The notes under the pieces: generated by a model | Databases searched by the model: none | Seen by the model: the letters and a program-made list of their open reading frames with translations, nothing else | What the model was told of the DNA's origin: nothing | Shown: piece after piece, positions 43,114 through 51,737 of the stretch | How the letters are laid out: every line of letters starts with the position of its first letter | How positions within the stretch are numbered: the first letter of the stretch is position 1 | Translations under genes and position numbers: made by a program | Assembly (NCBI RefSeq): GCF_000143885.2 | Contig: NC_018581.1 | Span: forward strand, 4,960,001 to 5,024,000 | Direction: 5' to 3' | Source of the DNA: Gordonia sp. KTR9 | GTDB taxonomy: Bacteria > Actinomycetota > Actinomycetes > Mycobacteriales > Mycobacteriaceae | DNA length: 64,000 bases

Positions 43114-43920
43114 TCACTTCCCGGTGTAGATCGGAGGCCGTTTCTCGATGAACGCCAACGGTCCTTCTTTGGCGTCGTCCGATGAACTCACGAGGTCCCA
43201 GGCGCGGTTCTCGACCAAGAAGGCTTCGTCCAGCGTCATTCCCGACGTCTCGGTCATGACCCGCTTCGCCGCCGCCACGGCGACCGGTCCGTTCTCGTTG
43301 ATCCGTTGCGCGATCTCCATGGCCGTGTCCATGAGCCGGTCCGGCGTCGTCACACGGTTCACGAAGCCGCAACCGAGTGCTTCGTCTGCCGAGAAAGGAT
43401 CGCCGGTGAGAATCACTTCCATCGCTCTGGCATAGGGCATTTGACGTGTGAGGCGAACCAGCGACCCGCCTGCCGGAATGATTGCCCGCTTCACCTCAGG
43501 GAGACCGAAAGTTGCTCCCTCGACGCAGATTCGGATATCGGTGCCCTGAATCAGTTCAGTTCCACCGGCCAGACAGAAACCGTTCACAGCCGAGATGATC
43601 GGTTTGGGGAAGTAGGTACGCAACATCGCCGCGTCTCGAACCTTGGGGTGGGTGCCGATGAGGGTGGACTCATAGTCGTTCTCGGGTGGCCGTGCTCGGG
43701 TCAACACCGGAACAACCGACCCCAGATCGGCGCCGGCCGAGAACGCCTTGTCTCCCGCGCCGGTGATGATCACCGACCTGACCTGAGGGTCGTTCGCCCA
43801 CGCCGCGAAGGACTCGGCCATCTTGACGAAGATCTCCGCATTCATGGCGTTGTGCTTCTCTGGCCTGTTCAAGGTCATGATCGCCACGTGCCCGCTGACC
43901 TCTGTGATCAATGCCGTCAT
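43114..43920 (-). CDS. Enoyl-CoA hydratase/isomerase (crotonase family)
   Basis: 268 residues. Crotonase fold with the oxyanion-hole segments AFSAGADLG near 59-67 and FCLAGGTELIQGTDIRI near 114-130 (a Glu at the first catalytic position). The second Glu is in LPEVKRAIIPAGG near 139-151. Both acidic residues suggest true hydratase or hydrolase activity. Faces the same way as the MHS transporter and thiolase-like genes and probably contributes a beta-oxidation step. Confidence 0.88.
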   Translation of the reverse strand: MTALITEVSGHVAIMTLNRPEKHNAMNAEIFVKMAESFAAWANDPQVRSVIITGAGDKAFSAGADLGSVVPVLTRARPPENDYESTLIGTHPKVRDAAMLRTYFPKPIISAVNGFCLAGGTELIQGTDIRICVEGATFGLPEVKRAIIPAGGSLVRLTRQMPYARAMEVILTGDPFSADEALGCGFVNRVTTPDRLMDTAMEIAQRINENGPVAVAAAKRVMTETSGMTLDEAFLVENRAWDLVSSSDDAKEGPLAFIEKRPPIYTGK

Positions 43921-44020
43921 CTCGGCAACACCTACTCTCTGATCTCCCTGGCCCGGGACAAGGTCGGGGCCGGGTGCCAGGTGCCTGCGCTACCCGGTCT
44001 CTACGCCGCGTTCAGAGCAG

Positions 44021-44057
44021 CGGCTTCTCGGAACGCTTACGCCGTGTCGAGAAGCCG
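44021..44057. terminator. Possible terminator between TetR and crotonase genes
   Basis: CGGCTTCTCG (44021-44030) pairs perfectly with CGAGAAGCCG (44048-44057) with a 17-base loop. It lies about 130 bases downstream of the TetR stop codon. Confidence 0.35.
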
Positions 44058-44187
44058 GTCGAGGGCGACTCGGTGAGCATGGCCCCTCGCCGACTTCGAA
44101 GACTGTCCGATAATGCGACAGATCAGGACAGTGGCGACACACGCAGCATGGTGATGGACGCGCAAGGCGCAAGCGCCAGGACAGGTG

Positions 44188-44841
44188 TCAGCGCGGATGT
44201 GACCCCAGCTGCACAAGGCGGGCTGCGAGCCTGCACTGCAGCCGGCCGACCTCGTCGGGGGTGTAGCGTCCGCCGGGCTCGTACCAGCGGGCGACGTCGA
44301 TACCGAGCGAGATGACCGCGGCGCTGAGGCCCCGCAGGTCGATGTCGTCGTCGCCGGCGGCGGACACTGCGGCGACTGCCCGACGGACCGCCTGCTCTGT
44401 CCGTTTGCGAATCCCCCCGATCTTTTCGGCCTGAACACCGGTAAGGGCGTTGAGCTGGTACTGGACGACCCGGGCGACAGTATGACGCTCGGCGTGCCAT
44501 CGCCCGAAGACGTAGACGAGCGTGCGGAAGGCGTGATCGGCGGGCTCGAGCGCGGCCGCCTTCTCGACAATCGACAGCGCACTCTCGTGACCTCGGCGAC
44601 TGATGTCGTAGAGCAGATCGTCCTTGGAACTGAAGTGCACATACAGCGCGGCGGTGCTCAATCCCGATCCCGCCGCGATGTGTTTGAGCGTCGTGGCGTG
44701 GAAACCGCGGTCGGCGAACGAGAGTAGTGCCGACTCAACAACCAGACGCGCCGTCGGCGGTAGATCTCGCCATGGATCCTCTGCGACAAGGATCTTCATT
44801 GCCGCGTCCACTGCGGCTTCCTGGTCTTGGTTGGTGATCAT
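44188..44841 (-). CDS. TetR-family repressor
   Basis: 217 residues. N-terminal helix-turn-helix (GFHATTLKHIAAGSGLSTAALYVHF split over residues 46-70) preceded by a longer-than-usual leader, then an all-helical ligand domain. It resembles the KstR2/FadR-like TetR proteins that sense acyl-CoAs. The gene is divergent from the mycofactocin-type SDR. An 18-base palindrome lies between them and is repeated in front of the thiolase operon at 47.1 kb; I infer that both are its operators. Confidence 0.9.
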   Translation of the reverse strand: MITNQDQEAAVDAAMKILVAEDPWRDLPPTARLVVESALLSFADRGFHATTLKHIAAGSGLSTAALYVHFSSKDDLLYDISRRGHESALSIVEKAAALEPADHAFRTLVYVFGRWHAERHTVARVVQYQLNALTGVQAEKIGGIRKRTEQAVRRAVAAVSAAGDDDIDLRGLSAAVISLGIDVARWYEPGGRYTPDEVGRLQCRLAARLVQLGSHPR

Positions 44842-45180
44842 CGACCCGCTCTCTTCGTGTCTGCCTTCAGAATCTCATCTCTTGTGCTCACCGCGGCCTC
44901 CCCCCTATATTGATTACTAATCAATTAGTAACTCTCGCTATCGCGGGAGCTTAGATGACTGCAGCGTGAATAGTCGCCACAGCCTGGTCCTCCATCGAAT
45001 GCGTCCCACGAGGACTTGTGGAGGCCAGGCGGATGAATGACCGGTGGCGCCACGGGACAGGCATCGGTTCTGACTCGGCGCTTCACCCGCTCAGCCCTGA
45101 ATCGCGCCAACCGCCACCCGCGGTCGGCATCGGTCCGGTCACCGAGTCTCGCCACTGAAACGCACTCGAACGGAGCACCA
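44842..45180. promoter_or_regulatory. Divergent intergenic region between TetR and SDR genes
   Basis: About 340 bases without a credible gene. It contains the palindromic operator at 44914-44931, in the AT-rich stretch TATATTGATTACTAATC that probably overlaps promoter elements for both directions, and CGGAG before the SDR start. Confidence 0.5.
44914..44931. promoter_or_regulatory. TetR-type operator, copy 1
   Basis: TTACTAATCAATTAGTAA: perfect inverted repeat (eight-base arms, CA centre), in the form TTACTAA-N4-TTAGTAA. It is one of the most AT-rich spots in the window and lies 73 bases upstream of the TetR start. It is matched by the copy at 47096. Confidence 0.75.
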
Positions 45181-46002
45181 ATGACGTCATCACTGCAAGG
45201 AAAAGTCGCTTTCATCACCGGGGCGGCGCGAGGTCAAGGGCGCGAACATGCCGTCACCCTCGCGCAGCACGGAGCGAACATCATCGCTCTCGACATCTGC
45301 AAGCCCCTCAGCACGATCCCTTACGAGATGTCCACCAGCGACGACCTCGCCGAGACCGTCGCATTGGTCGAGGCCACCGGACAGAAGATCGTTGCCGCCG
45401 AAGCCGACGTACGCGACTTCGATGCAGTGCAACGGGTCGTAGACGATGGTCTCAACCAGTTCGGCCAGATCGATATCGTCGTCGCCAACGCCGGTGTGTA
45501 TTCCTTCGGGCCGCTCGACAGCGTCGACATCGAGCTCCAGCGCTGGCGGGATATCATCGACATCAATCTCACCGGCACTTTTCATACGGTCAAAGCCGCG
45601 GTACCGTCGATGGTCGCGCGCGGGGCCGGCGGGTCGGTCCTGCTGACCAGTTCGACCGCCGGCATCAGAGGTCTGCGGTCGATGGCCGACTACACCGCCA
45701 CCAAACACGGTGTCGTCGGATTGATGCGCACGTTCGCAAATGAGTTGGCACCGCACAACATTCGCGTCAACACGATTCACCCCACGGGTGTCAGCACACA
45801 CATGGTGACCAACCCCCAGCTGGTCCAGTGGTACGCAGACAACCCCGACATGGCAAACAATGTTTCTGCCAATCTGCTCCCTGTCGATCTTGTCGAAGCA
45901 CAGGACGTCAGCCAGGCAGTCCTCTTCCTGGCGTCCGATGCCGCCCGTTACGTCACCGGTCTCGAGATGAAAGTCGACGCGGGATTCACCGAGCGAGGCT
46001 GA
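45181..46002 (+). CDS. Mycofactocin-coupled SDR oxidoreductase (carveol dehydrogenase-like)
   Basis: 273 residues. SDR with TGAARGQGREHA at 12-23, NAG motif in VVANAGV near 102, catalytic Ser in LLTSSTAG near 157 and Tyr-Lys in YTATKHG near 171. The insertion DICKPLSTIPYEMS after the second beta strand is the hallmark of the mycofactocin-coupled SDR group (TIGR03971), which keeps NAD bound and passes electrons to mycofactocin. Carveol dehydrogenase of Rhodococcus belongs to this group, hinting at a terpene-like cyclic alcohol substrate. CGGAG precedes the ATG. Confidence 0.9.
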   Translation: MTSSLQGKVAFITGAARGQGREHAVTLAQHGANIIALDICKPLSTIPYEMSTSDDLAETVALVEATGQKIVAAEADVRDFDAVQRVVDDGLNQFGQIDIVVANAGVYSFGPLDSVDIELQRWRDIIDINLTGTFHTVKAAVPSMVARGAGGSVLLTSSTAGIRGLRSMADYTATKHGVVGLMRTFANELAPHNIRVNTIHPTGVSTHMVTNPQLVQWYADNPDMANNVSANLLPVDLVEAQDVSQAVLFLASDAARYVTGLEMKVDAGFTERG

Positions 46003-46144
46003 CTAAAGGCCCGCGCCTGGATTCCTCGATCCGAGTCGCCGACAAAGCCCGCACCGCGTCTGTGTCCGAGTTCGAGCAGAGAGTTCGGATAAGGGAGAAT
46101 CCCCGGAACCAATTTCCGCCGCACCGACTCCCGTCACATCATCG

Positions 46145-46890
46145 AGCGGATCGAAGTGGTGGCCGCGACTGTGAAGGCCGAGGCTTGCGTTGCCCTGGCG
46201 CCGGGTACTGTGCGCAAGGTCATCGGACTGGGCTGTACGGTGACCTTGCAGTGCGGTGCGGGCCGGCTTCGCCGAAGATGCCTACCGCACGGCAGCAGAG
46301 GTGACAGCGGGACAGGTGCGGGACGCGGGAGTTGTCGTGCTGATCAATTCCCCGCAGCCGGATGAGATCCCGCGCTAGATGTCGGCAGCGTCGTGATCGC
46401 GATGCTGGCCCCAATCCCTCGATCCGGACCGGCTCGAGATGATTGAATGGCGGGCAGTGACAGCCCTGACCATGTACGCGGTGCTTCGCATCTCGCGCGC
46501 CAGTCGATGGATGTGCTGAGCCCGATCGCGACAATCGCGGGTAGCTGGCCGTCGTAGAGGCCGCCCATGTTTTCGGTAGGTTGTTCGCCGGCCAGGTCAC
46601 CGCGGCGGGCAGGGTCCCACCGGCAATGGTGCTAGTAGCCGGAGCCGGCGTTGCCTGACTTGCGCGAACAGCCTCGGCGCCGTCGCCCGGGCATGGCGTG
46701 GTGTAGGCGCAGTACCCGGTCGCGAAGCTGACTCGCCGCCTACGCGAACAGGGTGTCGAAGTGCGGTTCGGTTCGCTCCAGTGGCGACCGGTTGTCCGAG
46801 CGTGCAGAACCGTTCTCCATCCGGGAGAACATTCAGGTGCTCTTCGGTGACGCCAAGGACCGAGTAGGAACATACTCGCTGCGCTGAAGA
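46145..46890 (+). pseudogene. Remnant of pntA-pntB (NAD(P) transhydrogenase)
   Basis: In three forward frames broken by stops, pieces of the transhydrogenase alpha subunit appear in order: LAPGTVRKVIGLGCTVTLQ, then VVVLINSPQPDEIPR, VVIAMLAPIP, RISRA, SMDVLSPIATIAG, and [21 protein letters not shown] followed by VLVAGAGVA (to about 46656). They are followed at 46706-46770 by AQYPVAKLTRRLREQGVEV and at 46830-46868 by IQVLFGDAKDRV, both from the C-terminal half of the beta subunit. Most of pntA and the first two thirds of pntB are deleted. The rest carries stops and frameshifts. Confidence 0.85.
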
Positions 46891-47095
46891 TCCACACACA
46901 AACCCGGTAGCAGGTTCCGGCGGCCGCCAGCTGACAATCCGCGAAAGTTGCTGCGCGACCTCGCGTTCTACATCTGCGACGTTGTGTGGGCGCCTGGTCC
47001 AGCGTGTGGCCTCCGACACCTGGGCCCCGGGTTCGACCTTCACGACCTCACGCTTGCGCTCGCTGGCGACGCCCCCTTACAGTGCTTGTAGTCGC
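46891..47095. other. Spacer with no assigned gene
   Basis: About 200 bases between the transhydrogenase remnant and the operator. A reverse-strand open frame reads through here but gives no recognisable family; it may be a further decayed fragment. Confidence 0.35.
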
Positions 47096-47113
47096 TTACT
47101 AATTAGTTAGTAA
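47096..47113. promoter_or_regulatory. TetR-type operator, copy 2
   Basis: TTACTAATTAGTTAGTAA: the same TTACTAA-N4-TTAGTAA palindrome as at 44914. It ends 22 bases before the thiolase ATG, close enough to block initiation. This places the thiolase-to-ligase operon in the same regulon as the mycofactocin-type SDR. Confidence 0.75.
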
Positions 47114-47135
47114 CCTGATGAACTTAGGAGTTCAG

Positions 47136-48362
47136 ATGACCGAAGCAGTGATCGTCGCCGCAGCGCGATCCCCTATCGGCCGCGCCCGAAAGGGTTCGCT
47201 CAAGGACATGCGTCCGGACGACCTGGCCGCTCAGATGGTGCGTGCCGCCCTCGATCAGGTCCCGGCGCTCGACCCGCGTCAGATCGATGACCTGATGCTC
47301 GGCTGCGGGCTGCCGGGTGGCGAACAGGGTTACAACATGGGCCGTGTGGTGTCCGTGCTGCTCGGACTGGATTCGGTGCCCGGCACGACCATCACCCGAT
47401 ACTGTTCGTCCTCCGTGCAGACCACGCGTATGGCACTGCACGCAATCAAAGCGGGCGAGGGTGATGTGTTCATCTCCGCCGGCGTCGAGACGGTGTCCCG
47501 CTATGACAAAGGCAGCGCCGACGAACTCCCGGGCACGCACAACCCGGTGTTCGCCGACGCCGAGGCGCGCACGGTCGCCACCGCCGATTCCGGCACCGAC
47601 GCGTGGACGGATCCCCGCGACGACGGCGCGCTGCCGGACGTCTACATCGCGATGGGTCAGACGGCCGAGAACCTTGCGCGCGCAAAGAATGTGACCCGTG
47701 AGGACATGGATCTGTTCGGCGTCCGCTCACACAATCTCGTCGAGCAGGCCATCGCCGACGGGTTCTACGCCCAGGAGATCACCCCGGTGACGCTGCCGGA
47801 CGGTACTGTCGTCCGGACCGACGACGGTCCGCGTTCCGGGGTCACCTACGACGCAGTGGCCCAGCTGAAGCCGGTATTCCGACCCGACGGCCTCGTCACC
47901 GCAGGCAACTGCTGTCCTCTCAACGACGGCGCGGCCGCCCTGGTCGTCATGTCCGACACGAAGGCGCGCGACCTGGGTCTCACGCCGCTGGCCCGGGTGA
48001 TCTCCACAGGCGTGACGGGACTCTCCCCGGAGATCATGGGCTACGGTCCGGTCGAGGCGTCGAAGCAGGCTCTGGCGCGCGCCGGCATGACAATCGACGA
48101 CGTCGACCTCGTCGAGCTGAACGAAGCCTTTGCCGCACAGGTGATCCCGTCGGCCCGAGATCTGGGCATCGACCCGTTCGGCGACAAACTGAACGTCCAC
48201 GGCGGCGCCATCGCCGTCGGGCACCCATTCGGCATGACCGGCGCACGCATCACCACGACCCTGCTCAACGGACTCCGCGCCAAGGACAAGAGCATCGGAC
48301 TGGAAACCATGTGCGTCGGCGGCGGCCAAGGCATGGCAATCATCTACGAAAGGCTGTCCTGA
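47136..48362 (+). CDS. Acetyl-CoA acyltransferase (thiolase)
   Basis: 408 residues, with all catalytic residues of a degradative thiolase: nucleophilic Cys in TRYCSSSVQT near 88-97, NEAFAAQ near 328, the His in GGAIAVGHPFGMTG near 360 and the second Cys in CVGGGQG near 394. It removes acetyl-CoA in the last step of beta-oxidation. Start 47136 has TAGGAG upstream; an in-frame ATG at 47118 does not. First gene of a tightly packed operon (thiolase, SDR, SDR, acyl-CoA dehydrogenase, ligase) behind operator copy 2. Confidence 0.94.
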   Translation: MTEAVIVAAARSPIGRARKGSLKDMRPDDLAAQMVRAALDQVPALDPRQIDDLMLGCGLPGGEQGYNMGRVVSVLLGLDSVPGTTITRYCSSSVQTTRMALHAIKAGEGDVFISAGVETVSRYDKGSADELPGTHNPVFADAEARTVATADSGTDAWTDPRDDGALPDVYIAMGQTAENLARAKNVTREDMDLFGVRSHNLVEQAIADGFYAQEITPVTLPDGTVVRTDDGPRSGVTYDAVAQLKPVFRPDGLVTAGNCCPLNDGAAALVVMSDTKARDLGLTPLARVISTGVTGLSPEIMGYGPVEASKQALARAGMTIDDVDLVELNEAFAAQVIPSARDLGIDPFGDKLNVHGGAIAVGHPFGMTGARITTTLLNGLRAKDKSIGLETMCVGGGQGMAIIYERLS

Positions 48363-49099
48363 TGACCAACCTGACCTTCGACTTCACCGGTCGAACCGTT
48401 GTCGTGACCGGAGCAGGCCGCGGCGTCGGCAAGGCGATCGGTGAGAACTTCCGAACCGCGGGCGCCACAGTCTATCTGGTTGATTTCGATGCGGACGCAG
48501 TCGAGAAGGCAGCTCACGAGATCGGCGCCGTGGGGCTCACCGCGGATGTCTCCAAGACGGACGACGTCGACGCGGTCGTCGAGCGGGTCATCTCCGACAC
48601 CGGGCGTCTCGACGTTCTCGTCAACAACGCGGGCATCCTCCGCGACGCGATGCTGTGGAAGATCAGCGACGACGACTACGAGGCGGTGATGGCCGTACAC
48701 GCCGGCGGCACCTTCCGGTTCACGCGCGCCGCCGTGCCGCATTTCCGCAAGCAGGGCGGCGGGAGGGTCATCAACGTCACCTCGTTCACGGGTCTGCGAG
48801 GCAATCCCGGACAGTCGAACTACGCCATGGCCAAAGCAGGGATCATCGGGTTCACCAAGACCGCCGCAAAGGAACTCGCCCGTTTCGGGGTCACCGTGAA
48901 CGCGATCTCGCCGAATGCGCAGACCCGGATGATCGAGTCGGTTCCCGCTGACAAGCTCGCCCTCCTGACGGAGCAGATCCCGATGCAGCGTTTCGCAGAT
49001 CCCTCCGAGATGGCAGCCGCAGTAGCGTTCCTCGCCGCCGACGAGGCCGCCTACATCACCGGCGTGGTCCTGCCCGTCGACGGCGGCATCTCCATCTGA
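48362..49099 (+). CDS. SDR oxidoreductase (FabG/3-hydroxyacyl-CoA dehydrogenase-like)
   Basis: 245 residues. TGAGRGVGKAIG at 15-26, NNAGILRD near 86-93, Ser in NVTSFTG near 137 and Tyr-Lys in YAMAKAG near 151-157. The GILRDAMLWKI stretch is typical of FabG-like and HSD10-type enzymes acting on beta-hydroxyacyl thioesters. Start overlaps the thiolase stop by one base (TGATG), so the two are coupled. Likely provides the 3-hydroxyacyl-CoA dehydrogenase step. Confidence 0.9.
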   Translation: MTNLTFDFTGRTVVVTGAGRGVGKAIGENFRTAGATVYLVDFDADAVEKAAHEIGAVGLTADVSKTDDVDAVVERVISDTGRLDVLVNNAGILRDAMLWKISDDDYEAVMAVHAGGTFRFTRAAVPHFRKQGGGRVINVTSFTGLRGNPGQSNYAMAKAGIIGFTKTAAKELARFGVTVNAISPNAQTRMIESVPADKLALLTEQIPMQRFADPSEMAAAVAFLAADEAAYITGVVLPVDGGISI

Positions 49100-49869
49100 T
49101 GAGCAGCCTTTTCGACCTGAGCGGCCGGACGGCCGTCGTGACCGGCGGCAGCCGAGGAATCGGTCTGATGATCGCGCAAGGTCTCCTCGAAGCCGGGGCG
49201 TCTGTAGTCATCTCGTCACGGAACGCGGAAGCGTGCGAGGCGGCACGTGCCCAGCTCGCGGAGTTCGGCGAGGTGACGGCCATCCCGGCGGACCTCTCGC
49301 AGGAAGGCGAGTGTCATCGGCTCGCGGACGCGGTCCGGGCGCGGCACGACGGGGTACACATCCTGGTCAACAATGCCGGAGCCACGTGGGGTGCACCGAT
49401 CGAGGAGTTCCCGGCCGACGCCTGGGACAAAGTCCTCGATCTCAATCTGAAGTCACCGTTCTTCCTCACCCAGGCGTTCTTGCCGGACCTCGCCGAGACC
49501 GCGACGACGAAGTCACCCAGCCGGATCATCAACATCGGCTCGGTGGACGGTCTCAGCGTGCCCTCACTGCCCAACTACTCCTACGCGGCAAGCAAAGCCG
49601 GACTCCATCACCTCACCCGCGTCCTCGCCGTCGAATTGGGCCCCCGCAGCATCACCTGCAACACCGTCGCGCCCGGACCGTTCGCCACGAAGATGATGGC
49701 CCGGACGCTCGAGGAGCGCTCGGACGAGTTCATCGGGCAGACGCCCCTGGGCCGGCTCGGCGAACCAGACGACATCGCCGGGACGGTCGTGTATCTCAGT
49801 TCCCGCGCTGCCGGCTACGTCACCGGCGCTCTACTCACCGTCGACGGCGGTCTGTCACTCAACCGATGA
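49099..49869 (+). CDS. SDR oxidoreductase
   Basis: 256 residues. TGGSRGIGLMIA near 15-26, NNAGATWG near 92, Ser in NIGSVDG near 142 and YSYAASKAGLHHL near 155-167 with the catalytic Tyr and Lys; GGLSL at the C-terminus. Basic residues after the second strand (SSRN) favour NADP(H). One-base overlap with the preceding SDR gene. Two adjacent SDRs suggest separate steps, for example a ring alcohol and a 3-hydroxyacyl-CoA. Confidence 0.9.
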   Translation: MSSLFDLSGRTAVVTGGSRGIGLMIAQGLLEAGASVVISSRNAEACEAARAQLAEFGEVTAIPADLSQEGECHRLADAVRARHDGVHILVNNAGATWGAPIEEFPADAWDKVLDLNLKSPFFLTQAFLPDLAETATTKSPSRIINIGSVDGLSVPSLPNYSYAASKAGLHHLTRVLAVELGPRSITCNTVAPGPFATKMMARTLEERSDEFIGQTPLGRLGEPDDIAGTVVYLSSRAAGYVTGALLTVDGGLSLNR

Positions 49870-49900
49870 CCACGTCCCGACCATCCGTCACGAGGAACAC

Positions 49901-51703
49901 ATGACACACCGATCGCTCCTGTTGTCCCGCGCCGACCTCGACTTCCTCCTGTACGACTGGCTGCGCGCGGACGAACTGACCGCCCGACATCGGTTCGCCG
50001 AGCACTCGCGCGAGACCTTCGACGCCGTACTCGGGTTGTGCGCCGACATCGCCACCGAACGCCTCGCCCCGCACAACAAGACCAACGACATATCGGAGCC
50101 GCAATTCGTCGACGGCCGCGTCGTGATCCATGACGCAGTCAAGCCCGCAGTCGACGCCATCGCCGAATCCGGTGTGCTCGCCGCAACGATGGACGCCGAG
50201 GTCGGCGGGTTGCAACTACCGCACGTGGTGCATGCCGCCTGCAGCGCCTGGTTCGGCGCCGCCAATCCAGGGACCTGGTCGTACTCGTTCCTCACGATCG
50301 CCAACGCCAATCTCCTGGTCGAACACGCCGCGCCCGAGCTCGTCACCTCCTTCGTCCGCCCGATGATCGAGGGACGATTTCACGGCACCATGTGCTTGTC
50401 GGAGCCACAGGCCGGGTCGTCACTCAGCGACATCACCACCCGGGCCGAGGACGCCGGAGACGGCACCTACCGCGTCTTCGGCAACAAGATGTGGATCTCC
50501 GCGGGTGACCATGAACTCGGCGACAACATCGTGCACCTCGTGCTGGCGAAGATCCCCGGCGGCCCGCCGGGAGTCAAGGGCATCTCGCTGTTCGTCGTGC
50601 CGAAGTTCCTCGTCGACGACGACGGTTCGATCGGCGAACGCAACGACGTCGTGCTCGCAGGCCTCAATCACAAGATGGGATACCGCGGCACCACCAACAC
50701 CATGCTCAACTTCGGCGAAGGCGTCCACACTCCCGGTGATGCACCCGGGGCGGTCGGATACCTTGTCGGGCAGCCACATCAGGGCCTCGCCTACATGTTC
50801 CACATGATGAACGAGGCACGGATCGCAGTCGGAGCGGGGGCCGCTGCCCTCGGATACACCGGCTACCTGAAATCGCTCGAGTACGCACGCACCCGGACCC
50901 AGGGACGCGCGCCCGACTCCAAGAACCCGACACTGCCGCAGGTCGCTCTCACCGAACACGCCGACGTGCGCAGGATGCTCCTCGCGCAGAAGTCGTACGC
51001 CGAGGGTGCCCTGGGATTGATCCTGTTCTGCGGAAAACTCCTCGACGACAAGACCACCGCCGAGAACCAGGACGACCGAGCACGTGCCGCATTGCTCCTC
51101 GAGGTCCTCACGCCGATCGCGAAGAGCTGGCCGTCGCAATGGTGCGTCGAGGCCAACGACCTCGCGATCCAGGTGCTGGGCGGATACGGCTACACCAGAG
51201 AGTACGACGTCGAGCAGCACTATCGCGACAACCGGCTCAACCAGATCCACGAGGGCACTCACGGCATCCAAGGCATCGATCTGCTCGGCCGCAAGACCTT
51301 GATGGCGGGCGGCGCCGGGCTGGAAGCACTGGAGACCCTCCTGCGCTCGACGATCGAGAAGGCCCGCAACGCGGGCGATCTGGCTGCGGACATGGCCGCG
51401 CAGCTCGACGCGTCGCTGACCCGACTGATCGACGTCACCCGCCGCATTCACAAGGAAGAGGATCTGACCGTTCGGCTCGCCAACGCCTCGATCTACCTCG
51501 AGGCTGCCGGGCACATCGTCCTGGCCTGGGTGTGGTTGGAACAGTTCCTCGCCGCGTCGGAACGCGATGATGTTCTGCGTCAGGGCAAGCACGCGGCGGC
51601 GACCTACTTCTACCGCTATGAACTCCCGCGAACCGACCCGCAGCTCGACCTGCTCAACGGGCTGGACCGAACTTGTGTCGAGCTCGACCCGGCGTGGCTG
51701 TGA
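49901..51703 (+). CDS. Acyl-CoA dehydrogenase (large, ~600-residue type)
   Basis: 600 residues, longer than ordinary (~380) acyl-CoA dehydrogenases and like the FadE5 group, which has an extra C-terminal helical domain. FAD/substrate motifs TMCLSEPQAGSSLSDI near 165-180 and GNKMWISAGDH near 195-205. The catalytic Glu is expected in NQIHEGTHGIQGIDL near 447-461. C-terminal helices include the usual DVTRRIHK. GAGGAA precedes the ATG. Supplies the alpha,beta-dehydrogenation step; electrons go to ETF. Confidence 0.93.
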   Translation: MTHRSLLLSRADLDFLLYDWLRADELTARHRFAEHSRETFDAVLGLCADIATERLAPHNKTNDISEPQFVDGRVVIHDAVKPAVDAIAESGVLAATMDAEVGGLQLPHVVHAACSAWFGAANPGTWSYSFLTIANANLLVEHAAPELVTSFVRPMIEGRFHGTMCLSEPQAGSSLSDITTRAEDAGDGTYRVFGNKMWISAGDHELGDNIVHLVLAKIPGGPPGVKGISLFVVPKFLVDDDGSIGERNDVVLAGLNHKMGYRGTTNTMLNFGEGVHTPGDAPGAVGYLVGQPHQGLAYMFHMMNEARIAVGAGAAALGYTGYLKSLEYARTRTQGRAPDSKNPTLPQVALTEHADVRRMLLAQKSYAEGALGLILFCGKLLDDKTTAENQDDRARAALLLEVLTPIAKSWPSQWCVEANDLAIQVLGGYGYTREYDVEQHYRDNRLNQIHEGTHGIQGIDLLGRKTLMAGGAGLEALETLLRSTIEKARNAGDLAADMAAQLDASLTRLIDVTRRIHKEEDLTVRLANASIYLEAAGHIVLAWVWLEQFLAASERDDVLRQGKHAAATYFYRYELPRTDPQLDLLNGLDRTCVELDPAWL

Positions 51704-51737
51704 CCGGCCGGGCCGTGCACGTGACGAGAGGACCGAA

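Noticed and set aside
46220..46897. 225-codon reverse frame between the SDR and thiolase genes
   Set aside because: It overlaps the transhydrogenase fragments on the + strand and has no family features; the remnant explains the region better.
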